Notes under the pieces: generated by a model
Seen by the model: only the letters and a program-made list of their open reading frames with translations
Told to the model about the DNA's origin: nothing
Databases searched by the model: none
Position numbers and translations under genes: made by a program
In this document: one piece after another, positions 46,701 through 54,021 of the stretch
Position numbering within the stretch: position 1 is the stretch's first letter
Layout of the letters: every line of letters starts with the position of its first letter
Origin: Niastella yeongjuensis
Lineage (GTDB): Bacteria > Bacteroidota > Bacteroidia > Chitinophagales > Chitinophagaceae
Direction: 5' to 3'
NCBI RefSeq assembly: GCF_900110245.1
Contig: NZ_FOCZ01000025.1
Coordinates: 1-54,278, forward strand
Length of the DNA stretch: 54,278 nt

Positions 46701-47860
46701 GATTCGTGTTTGAGTGTAACACTGGTAATGCGATGAAATTTATCGGTGGTTAAGAACAATTGCCGGCCAACGGTGTCGGTTATGGCATGCAGATGAGGTC
46801 CGGCATAATGCAACTGGATACGATTGCCACTGTAATTCTCTATAAACGACAGCCGCCAGATCCCAGGTTGTTTATCATGGTTGAAATGGTAATACAAGTG
46901 ATCGTTATAATCTTCCACCAGAAAATGGCCATTGGGTTTACGCCGGATCAATACTTTCTCCTGCGGATCATAAAACACATCACCTTCTGTTAACAATGGA
47001 AAGGCCACCAGCCGGCCATCGGCCATCATCATCGACAAACAATGTTCTTCCGGCCATTCCCTGATCCACCGGTCATAATTCAGGTGAACGCCATGTCCCA
47101 ATTGATCTTCCACAGCAGCATCACTATCCCAGCTGCGGGTAAATGCAAAAGGAATTGGCCCCGGCAATTCAATATCGGTATAAGTATAGTTTACGCGGCC
47201 GGTAATCAGATCTATGGGGTCGAAACCCATTTTACACAGCCAGGCGCTTAGCTTTTTGGTGGAGGGAAATTTCTTAAGGAGCTTCTTGTTTAACGCCCTT
47301 AACAATTTACCGCCTATTTTACCCAATACTTTCATAAAACAGCCAAATACAAACGCTTTTAGCAAAGCCATCGAGCTAAAGTTTGGCACCAGCGGTCCGC
47401 CCACCAATACAGGTTTGCCCCATTGCAGGGGAATACAAAACGAAGTTGGCAGATATAAGGAAGGAATAGGTTTGAATTTTTCTCCAGGTTTGAACGAAAG
47501 TGGTAAGCCTATGTCGTTACACGTCATAAGCATGTATCCCGCCCCGCTCATGGGTGCGCCATCTACCGACACAGTTTGGCTGCCAAAGAAATTCTGGCTG
47601 TCATTTCCAATAACGGGTTCTATGGAAAAACCAACGCCAAACGGAATATGCACAAACGTGATGATCATCCCGGCCGTATCGGTATTACCACGCGGCACAT
47701 GGTTTATTTTTACAGTAGCGCCAATAAAGGGTAGATAATCAAAAGGATCAATCACCAATCCGATATAAGGGTGAGGAAGCGGGACAAAAGGCATCGGCGT
47801 ATTCACAAAATGGATATCAATCCCGATCACAGGTTTAAGGTGCGTGTTCGCAACGTACAT
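43760..47860 (-). CDS. PAAR-like RHS polymorphic toxin
   Basis: This 1366-residue protein has residues 1 to about 125 as a PAAR-like piercing-tip domain ([33 protein letters not shown]). A hydrophobic/basic stretch lies near 165-200, and DUF6531 begins at 213 ([14 protein letters not shown]). Dozens of YD/RHS repeats ([18 protein letters not shown]) build the toxin-encapsulating shell. The RHS core ends with [27 protein letters not shown] and DIFGL at about 1225. The last 135 residues are the variable toxin module ([37 protein letters not shown]). I recognise no family for it; a ParB-like nuclease fold is only a guess. It is probably delivered by a T6SS or another contractile system that is not in this window. 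Confidence 0.9.
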   Translation of the reverse strand: [1366 protein letters not shown]

Positions 47861-48191
47861 AACAGGCTATTGTATAATGGTTATTCCTACGCGAAAATGG
47901 TGTCCTAAATTAACAAATTTCATTCCTATTACCCTAATGGATATGGGTATTTTTCTTTGCACCTGTTATTTTGTGACAAAATTGGCAGTAGTCATTTATT
48001 ATAATTAAATCAACCGGTTTCCTTAGCCCGATTGATCAGTGTAACGATATTATTCACCTGAAATTTATGCAGCTACTGATCTTATGCTTGTTGGGCAACC
48101 GGCAGCAACCTTACCCAGATCACTGAAAGTAATGACATTGAGGTTTGGCCCGTGTTTTCACCGGATTCAAAATACCTGCTGATCGGCTATC
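47861..48191. other. Gap between RHS and SUFU-like genes
   Basis: The gap contains the plus-strand PD40-like scrap at 48080-48220 and no intact gene. The rest (47861-48079) is AT-rich, and no clear structure was seen in it. Confidence 0.5.
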
Positions 48192-48220
48192 TTACACTAC
48201 TGATGACCGCTGTAATGTAG
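48080..48220 (+). pseudogene. Fragment of a TolB/PD40 beta-propeller gene
   Basis: One open frame reads ATGSNLTQITESNDIEVWPV followed directly by FSPDSKYLLIGY. The series NLTQIT...PVFSPDxKYLL is the classic PD40/TolB propeller blade. The frame starts after a stop codon and ends at TAG 48218-48220, so only one blade survives. It overlaps the last codons of the minus-strand SUFU-like gene, so recombination may have joined the two. Confidence 0.5.
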
Positions 48221-48863
48221 ACCAGGTAGTGTTTCCCTGTGCAATGAAAAGCCCGGCCAATTTGGCGCGTCCTTCCTCGCCATTATTAATAACATATTCC
48301 AACTCCGGAAGCGTTAACAATTTTATGTTCACCATTTTAACCGGTTCCAGCGATAGCTGTACTTCGCCGGGAATAATAGGGTCGGGCAACCCGATAAAAG
48401 CGCCCACTCTGCCTTCGGCATTTTTGAATTCGGCGGGCACATCCACATCATAAAATTCAGTGGTAATGTAAGTAAGATCGTTGAGGAGGCTGATCACATT
48501 TCCCTGATCGGCCATTACCTGTGCCGCCTGGTATACCAGCTGAAACTGCCAGGTGGTGTTCACGGGAACAGTGAGTTTTTCTGTAGCTACATATACTTCC
48601 AATCCGAAGCCATTGTATGCCGCATTGGCCGTATTGGTCTCCAGATCGTCATAGGGATCGCTAAGGCCATCGCTGGCCAGAATAGTGCGTTCGGGCGCAT
48701 GGATAGTCATAAAGGCCTGACGCATCGCAGGCCACATGGGACCACCCATAAGAGCCGGATTAATAATGTGCGACACTACATAGGGATCTACTTCTCCGAT
48801 CGATTTCCAATGACTGTCCCTGAGTTCGCAGGACTTGTCGAAATGTTCCTGATGGGTTTGCAT
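48192..48863 (-). CDS. SUFU-like protein, possible immunity factor
   Basis: This 223-residue soluble protein has no signal peptide. The pattern GGPMWPAMRQAFMTIHAPERTILASDGLSDPYDD, GFGLEVYVAT, LPELEYVINNGEEGRAKLAGLF loosely resembles the suppressor-of-fused (SUFU) domain, which occurs in immunity proteins of Bacteroidota polymorphic-toxin loci. The match is from memory and weak. The gene lies upstream of, and co-directional with, the RHS gene, 331 bp away. The last 10 residues overlap a foreign PD40-like fragment on the other strand, so its C-terminus may be an artefact of recombination. Confidence 0.6.
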   Translation of the reverse strand: MQTHQEHFDKSCELRDSHWKSIGEVDPYVVSHIINPALMGGPMWPAMRQAFMTIHAPERTILASDGLSDPYDDLETNTANAAYNGFGLEVYVATEKLTVPVNTTWQFQLVYQAAQVMADQGNVISLLNDLTYITTEFYDVDVPAEFKNAEGRVGAFIGLPDPIIPGEVQLSLEPVKMVNIKLLTLPELEYVINNGEEGRAKLAGLFIAQGNTTWSTLQRSSVV

Positions 48864-48990
48864 AGTGATGAAGTTTGGGCAATAATTGTTAAGGTAACAG
48901 GAAAACGCAGGTAGTAATCATTAATTATTCATGAACAAAAAAAATAATAACAATTTAATGCCTTTAGATAAAGGCCATGTGGGAATTCCC

Positions 48991-48998
48991 TATTTTTG
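48991..48998 (+). promoter_or_regulatory. Promoter -7 element of the DJ-1-like gene
   Basis: TATTTTTG matches TAnnTTTG, with a leader of about 105 bases to the ATG at 49105. Confidence 0.4.
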
Positions 48999-49104
48999 TT
49001 CTCCTTATACAATCCGTATCACACCCATTCATCTCCAGCTCATTAATTTAATCTCACGCCCCACGGAATAACAAATAGATCTTTCACCATTTAAAACATA
49101 GAAA

Positions 49105-49824
49105 ATGGAATTTAACAAAGTACTATTTGTGGTTACCAGCCACGATCAGATGGGCAACACAGACAGAAAAACAGGCATCTGGATCGAAGAATTTGCCGCT
49201 CCGTATTACTACTTCCTCGACAACGGCAAAGAGATCACCATTGCATCCCCAAAAGGCGGTCAGGCACCCATTGATCCCAAGAGTAATGAACTGGAAAACA
49301 GAACAGAAGCAACTGTTCGTTATTTCAGTGATCCCGAAACACAAAAGCGCCTCGCCAATACAAAAAAAATAAGCGAGGTCAACGAAAAGGATTTTGATAC
49401 TGTGTTTTATCCCGGTGGGCATGGACCTATGTGGGACCTGCCAGATAATAAAGACTCCATCAACCTGCTCGAAAGTTTTAATCGCGCTGGAAAAGTAATG
49501 ACTTTAATGTGTCACTCCCCGGTGGCTTTGATAAATGTCAAGGATACCAATGGCGAGTTGCTTATTAAAGGGAAACGTGTGACCGCATTTACCAATGGAG
49601 AAGAAACTACAGCCCAATTAGATAAGATAGTACCCTTCCTGCTGGAAGATAAATTACGCAGTAAAGGCGCTAACTATCAAAAAGGGGAAGACTGGGCTCC
49701 GTTTGTAACCCGCGATGGCAAGTTGATCACCGGTCAAAATCCGGCCTCCTCCGTATTGGCAGCAGAAACGGTAATGGAAGTATTTAAAAGAATGGCAGCA
49801 ACTATGCCGGCTGGTGCGGTATAA
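49105..49824 (+). CDS. DJ-1/PfpI-family protein (Hsp31/glyoxalase III-like)
   Basis: This 239-residue class-I glutamine-amidotransferase-like protein has its nucleophile at C136 in MCHSPVAL, with a conserved acid near E28/E29 (IWIEEFAAPYY) and GGHGPMWDL nearby. The spacing and the TGIWIEE segment fit the glyoxalase III/Hsp31 type, which turns methylglyoxal into lactate and repairs glycated proteins. True PfpI proteases are shorter. The gene stands alone behind its own promoter. Confidence 0.9.
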   Translation: MEFNKVLFVVTSHDQMGNTDRKTGIWIEEFAAPYYYFLDNGKEITIASPKGGQAPIDPKSNELENRTEATVRYFSDPETQKRLANTKKISEVNEKDFDTVFYPGGHGPMWDLPDNKDSINLLESFNRAGKVMTLMCHSPVALINVKDTNGELLIKGKRVTAFTNGEETTAQLDKIVPFLLEDKLRSKGANYQKGEDWAPFVTRDGKLITGQNPASSVLAAETVMEVFKRMAATMPAGAV

Positions 49825-49867
49825 AAATTTGTTATTCCAGTAGACCTGTACCCTTTTCTTCTGTATC

Positions 49868-50938
49868 TCAGAATAATTTTAATTGTACATTTTCAACCCC
49901 ACCCTCTTCCGCAAAATTAGAGACCCCTACACCCAACAACCTGATCTTCACTTCCAGGATGTCGGTTTTTAACAACAACTGTAAAGCTGTGGCGGCAATG
50001 GTTTCCTGGTCGCAGACCGCCGCAGGGAGCGTTTGACTACGGGTAAGTGTTTTGAAATCGCTGTAGCGTATTTTGATCGTGATGGTTTTTCCTTTGAGGT
50101 CAAATTGTTGCAGGCGATTGCTGACAATAGCAGCTAACCGGTCCAGTTGTTCCTTCATCTCTGCCGGATTATCCAGGTCATTTAAGAAGGTATCCTCAGC
50201 ACTGATTGATTTTGTTTCCCGGTTGGGTTCAACAGGCCGCTCGTCAATGCCCCGCACAATTTTATAATAGAAACTTCCGGGTTTGCCAAACAAACGCACC
50301 AACTCTACTTCAGTTAGTTTCTTAAGATCGGCACCAGTGAAGAGGTTCAACGCATTCATTTTATCTGCGGTTACCTTTCCTACGCCGTGAAATTTATTCA
50401 CGGGCAGGCTTTCCATAAATGCTTCTACTTTATCGGGCGCAATAAAGGTAAGACCATCGGGTTTGTTCATATCCGAAGCGATCTTTGCCACAAATTTATT
50501 GATGGATACACCGGCAGAAGCAGTCAATTGCAACTCATCACGAATGGCTGCCTTTATTTGCATCGCAATACCAATGGCTGAACCGATCTGTAGTTTGTCT
50601 TCAGTAACATCGAGGTACGCTTCATCTAATGACAGGGGCTCGATGAGATCGGTATGCCGGTAAAAAACTTCCCTTACCTGCTCCGATACCGATTTATACA
50701 CGGCAAAACGCGGTGCAATAAAGATCAACTCCGGGCAAAGCTGAATGGCCCGCTTGCTTGGCATGGCAGAACGTACGCCGAATTTGCGCGCTTCATAACT
50801 GGCCGTTGCCACTACACCCCGGTTTTCGGGCAATCCGCCTACTGCAATGGGTTTCCCCCTTAATTCCGGATTATCCCGTTGCTCCACCGAGGCATAAAAG
50901 GCATCCATATCTATATGAATAATCTTTCGTTGTGCCAT
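49868..50938 (-). CDS. dinB: DNA polymerase IV (Y family)
   Basis: This 356-residue translesion polymerase has palm-domain metal ligands in IDMDAFYASVE (D10, D12) and LSLDEAYLDV (D105, E106). The thumb/HhH and little-finger domains follow. The C-terminus ends in QLKLF, a strong beta-clamp binding peptide. It bypasses damaged bases at the fork. The start at 50936-50938 is standard. The gene lies 12 bp downstream of the small exported protein gene on the same strand and is probably co-transcribed with it. Confidence 0.97.
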   Translation of the reverse strand: MAQRKIIHIDMDAFYASVEQRDNPELRGKPIAVGGLPENRGVVATASYEARKFGVRSAMPSKRAIQLCPELIFIAPRFAVYKSVSEQVREVFYRHTDLIEPLSLDEAYLDVTEDKLQIGSAIGIAMQIKAAIRDELQLTASAGVSINKFVAKIASDMNKPDGLTFIAPDKVEAFMESLPVNKFHGVGKVTADKMNALNLFTGADLKKLTEVELVRLFGKPGSFYYKIVRGIDERPVEPNRETKSISAEDTFLNDLDNPAEMKEQLDRLAAIVSNRLQQFDLKGKTITIKIRYSDFKTLTRSQTLPAAVCDQETIAATALQLLLKTDILEVKIRLLGVGVSNFAEEGGVENVQLKLF

Positions 50939-50950
50939 ACCGGCTGCAAT

Positions 50951-51472
50951 TTAATTTCCACATAACGCTTCAGCAAACTTCTTTGTAGTGCGTGCCGTCA
51001 ATAATTTGACACCAGTGGCCGTCATTTCAGCAGCTTTGTTATCGGCAGGGATGATCTTTTGGCCGTCCATAAAGCGGATCACCTTGCCATCTTTTACATA
51101 CACCCGGTATTCACTTTTTTGAATTGGTCCATTGGCCGGACCACCAATGAGCGATTCAAAGATGAAGATCAGATTGCCATTGCGGTAGTAATACTCGGTA
51201 TCCCAGCCACCGTCGCCAATAACACCGGTTTCCTTTATTTTTACGATCTGTTGTTTATCCAGATAATATTCCATGCGCCCATCTTCCACACAACCCGGAG
51301 CATCGAAAGTGTATGTCTCTTTTTTGTAAGTTTTGTTGCTGTTTATTTCCTTAAATGCTGCGCGGATCTCCTCCACCCCTGCTTCGGTTGTTTTTTGTTG
51401 CGCGTAGATACCAGTGCAGGACATAGTGAATAATAAGGCAAAAAAGGCTATACGTTTGGTCGTTGGGTACAT
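50951..51472 (-). CDS. Exported protein of unknown function upstream of dinB
   Basis: This 173-residue protein has a signal peptide (cleaved near IYAQQ, about residue 26). The mature part is beta-rich (DGRMEYYLDKQQIVKIKETGVIGDGGWDTEYYYRNGNLIFIFES) and contains a GG.W.TEYYYRNG repeat-like stretch. I recognise no family. It shares the promoter region with dinB 12 bp downstream, an odd pairing of envelope and DNA-repair genes. Confidence 0.75.
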   Translation of the reverse strand: MYPTTKRIAFFALLFTMSCTGIYAQQKTTEAGVEEIRAAFKEINSNKTYKKETYTFDAPGCVEDGRMEYYLDKQQIVKIKETGVIGDGGWDTEYYYRNGNLIFIFESLIGGPANGPIQKSEYRVYVKDGKVIRFMDGQKIIPADNKAAEMTATGVKLLTARTTKKFAEALCGN

Positions 51473-51602
51473 AAAAGAAGATTGTGAGCAGTGAAATTAG
51501 TAAATTTCCCTTCAAAAGCAGCTAGTGTAACAATCGTTACCATTTCTTAATTTTTAATATACTTTTTTTGCAGAAAGATTCAGTCACCTAAAAACCTACA
51601 AT

Positions 51603-51851
51603 ATGGCAGACGCTATTCAGTTAGTACCCGGCAACACACTCATTACCGCTACACCGGAAGAAGGCAGGCAACTGGCCATCAAAATGTCGAGGCTGATCAT
51701 AAAAGCTACCCAGCCCGATGCTGGCATCCGGGAAATGCTTAGGCCCATATATGCACAGGACGCGGCCATGCTTATTGCAGCCGGACAAACAGTAGCCATA
51801 GAGTTTGCTACTATTGCAGCCGCCAATAATTACTGGAGAAATAATGGATAA
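51603..51851 (+). CDS. Small protein overlapping a Crp/Fnr gene
   Basis: This 82-residue soluble protein has the form MADAIQLVPGNTLITATPEEGRQLAIKMSRLIIKATQPDAG and a helical C-terminal half (AAMLIAAGQTVAIEFATIAAANNYW). No family was recognised. Its last codons overlap the start of the regulator by 8 bases (ATGGATAA), so translation is coupled. It may be a partner or modulator of that regulator. Confidence 0.65.
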   Translation: MADAIQLVPGNTLITATPEEGRQLAIKMSRLIIKATQPDAGIREMLRPIYAQDAAMLIAAGQTVAIEFATIAAANNYWRNNG

Positions 51852-52485
51852 TTATCAAAGTGCCATCGTTAGTCAGTGTTTATCCGATCTGGGTAATGAG
51901 CTGCTGCAGGAGATCATTACTCATGGGGTGATAAAATCTTTCGATACGGATGAGTTTGTGATTAAACAGGGACAACTGATCAAACACCTGCCCATTGTAC
52001 TCGAAGGAATACTAAAGGTGTTTAGCGATGAAGACAATTATCAGTTCCTCTTGTACTACATCCATCCCGGCGCTACCTGCATTTTTAGCTTTGCGCATTT
52101 CTTTGGAGAAAAAAAACTGGCATTTTCCGGCACAGCGGAAATGGCCAGTTCTGTATTGCTCATACCTGTTCAAAAAGCGCGGGAGTGGATGATAAAATAT
52201 CCGGTCTTTAGCGCCATGATCTTAAAGGAATATGAGAAACACTACTACGACCTGTTGGAGACCACTAAACAGCTCCTTTGTTACAACCTTGAAGAAAGAA
52301 TACTACAATATCTGCAAACAAAAGCTGCCATCACGGGCGATACGTTATTAGCAATCTCACACCGAACTATAGCCAGCGATCTGGCTACATCGAGGGAAGC
52401 GATTTCGCGCGTAATGAGAAAACTCGAAAAAGACAATAAAATACAACAGTCGGGAAGAAAGATCCAGCTGTTGGCTGGTCGTTAG
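51844..52485 (+). CDS. Crp/Fnr-family transcriptional regulator
   Basis: This 213-residue regulator has an N-terminal cyclic-nucleotide-binding-like domain (about 15-130; FVIKQGQLIKHLPIVLEGILKVFSDEDNYQFLLYYIHPG) and a C-terminal HTH (about 155-205). The HTH carries SHRTIASDLATSREAISRVMRKLE, the FNR-type recognition helix. No Cys-rich oxygen-sensing cluster is present. The ATG at 51844 overlaps the stop of the small gene; an upstream start at 51805 adds residues not seen in the family. The target is unknown, as the next gene is about 140 bp away. Confidence 0.92.
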   Translation: MDNYQSAIVSQCLSDLGNELLQEIITHGVIKSFDTDEFVIKQGQLIKHLPIVLEGILKVFSDEDNYQFLLYYIHPGATCIFSFAHFFGEKKLAFSGTAEMASSVLLIPVQKAREWMIKYPVFSAMILKEYEKHYYDLLETTKQLLCYNLEERILQYLQTKAAITGDTLLAISHRTIASDLATSREAISRVMRKLEKDNKIQQSGRKIQLLAGR

Positions 52486-52625
52486 TCATAGGGCCAATGG
52501 TGAATCCACGAGAATTATGCGCCAGAATTAAAAGGAATGACGTTTTTAACCCTCCGAATGTCGCATTCCCCCCGCCCATCTTTTGTTATTGTTCCCGAGA
52601 TTTGTAGCCTACTAAAACGAATGCC

Positions 52626-53552
52626 ATGCAAAAGATCATTCCACATTTATGGTTCAATACAGAAGCCAAGGAAGCCGCCCATTTTTACACATCGGTATTT
52701 CCGGAATCAAAGATCACCCACTCCAGTGTGTTGAGCAATACGCCATCCGGCGATTGCGACATCCTTGGTTTTGAGTTGTGGAACCATAAATTTATGGCCA
52801 TCAGCGCCGGTCCTTTGTTCACCTTCAACCCATCTGTTTCGTTCATCGTAAATTTTGATCCGTTGTTGTTCGGTTCAGCAACTGAACCTGAAAAAGCAGC
52901 CCGGGAAAAATTGGATGCAGTATGGAACCAACTGATCGATGGCGGCACAGCGCTTATGCCTATCAACGAATATCCTTTCAGTAAACGTTTTGGCTGGGTA
53001 AAAGACAAATACGGGGTTTCCTGGCAACTGATGCTCACCAACCCCGCAGGCGAGCCACGGCCAGCTATCATTCCTTCCCTGCTGTTTGTACAAGACAAAT
53101 GCGGCAAAGCGGAAGAGGCGATCAACTATTACCTGTCGGTTTTTAAAAACAGTAAGGCCGGCAACCTGCGCCGTTATCCCGCCGGAATGGAACCAGACAA
53201 GGAAGGCACGGTTATGTTTGCCGATTTTATGCTGGAGAACAGCTGGTTTGCAGCCATGGACAGTGCCCATAAACACAATTTCGAATTCAATGAATCCATC
53301 TCCTTTTTGGTAAGTTGTACCGATCAGGCCGAAATAGATTATTACTGGGAAAAGATCTCTGCGGTGCCGGAAGCAGAACAATGTGGCTGGTGTAAAGACA
53401 AGTTTGGCGTATCCTGGCAAATATCGCCAGCCAACATCCAGGAATTGATGAGTAAAGGTTCACCCGAACAAATAGCCCGGGTAACAAAGGCATTTATGCA
53501 AATGAAGAAGTTCAATTTGGCCAAATTACAGGAAGCGTATGACGGAAAATGA
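52626..53552 (+). CDS. Two-module VOC-family (PhnB-like) protein
   Basis: This 308-residue protein is made of two glyoxalase-fold modules. Module 1 (about 1-150) has HLWFNTEAKEAAHFYTSVFPESKI and GWVKDKYGVSWQLM. Module 2 (about 155-308) has PSLLFVQDKCGKAEEAINYYLSVFKNSK and EIDYYWEK...CGWCKDKFGVSWQI. PhnB-like proteins are widespread, with no proven catalytic role for most. The second module is similar to the single-module protein at 24411, so both may derive from one duplication. It could bind small metabolites. Confidence 0.93.
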   Translation: MQKIIPHLWFNTEAKEAAHFYTSVFPESKITHSSVLSNTPSGDCDILGFELWNHKFMAISAGPLFTFNPSVSFIVNFDPLLFGSATEPEKAAREKLDAVWNQLIDGGTALMPINEYPFSKRFGWVKDKYGVSWQLMLTNPAGEPRPAIIPSLLFVQDKCGKAEEAINYYLSVFKNSKAGNLRRYPAGMEPDKEGTVMFADFMLENSWFAAMDSAHKHNFEFNESISFLVSCTDQAEIDYYWEKISAVPEAEQCGWCKDKFGVSWQISPANIQELMSKGSPEQIARVTKAFMQMKKFNLAKLQEAYDGK

Positions 53553-53735
53553 TGAAAAAGGGTATTAAAGACACTTAAATAAATGCATTTTTCCCCCTGG
53601 GGATTATATGTAAAATCAGACAGAACTCAGGACCGGCAAGGGTTTTATAATTCCACCCGGGTCGTGGGCATCATAAAATCGGCTTTTTGTTGATTTTCAG
53701 GTGCCGCTGGCCTGCATTACTTTTACATCATCAAG

Positions 53736-53748
53736 CCGCCCACGGCGG
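53736..53748. repeat. Short GC-rich palindrome CCGCC-CAC-GGCGG
   Basis: A perfect 5-base stem. A similar CCGCC-TCT-GGCG element occurs at 16064-16075. Confidence 0.3.
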
Positions 53749-53848
53749 ACCAAGCGGAGCGAAAATGTGAAAATGACAAGTAAACAAGGAAATTGCTCCC
53801 TACAACACTAATTTTATCTTTTTTTCATATGGCAAGCAATCGTTAGAG

Positions 53849-53876
53849 GTCGTCTGTTTCTACAGAGGACTTTTTT
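53849..53876 (+). terminator. Terminator before the right-end IS
   Basis: GTCGTCTGT pairs with ACAGAGGAC (one mismatch), followed by a T-run. It may end the VOC transcript about 300 bases upstream, or lie at the left edge of the IS. Confidence 0.5.
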
Positions 53877-54021
53877 CTTTTACCCCTCCCCTAATTTATA
53901 GTAGCAGTTGTGAACGTATCCTATTACGCTTCTCATCTTCCCATCTACCGGATCAGATTGAAAAGTTGGGGGAATTAGGAGAAAGTCGTTGTTTTGCAGC
54001 CAATAAAACGGACGAGAAACA

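Larger units (their letters stand above)
53553..54021. other. Gene-poor region at the right edge of the window
   Basis: About 470 bases contain no recognisable gene. They hold a GC-rich palindrome (53736-53748), a promoter-like TTACTTTTAC (near 53718), a terminator (53849-53876) and probably the left end of an IS. A gene disrupted by the IS may have lain here. Confidence 0.45.

Noticed and set aside
47214..47738. Plus-strand ORF of 174 codons
   Set aside because: It is antisense to the RHS gene, whose PAAR-like and DUF6531 regions are clear. The other frame shows no domain.
43760..47860. A nearby T6SS or contractile injection cluster
   Set aside because: The RHS protein carries a PAAR-like tip, but no TssB/C, VgrG, baseplate or sheath genes are in the window.
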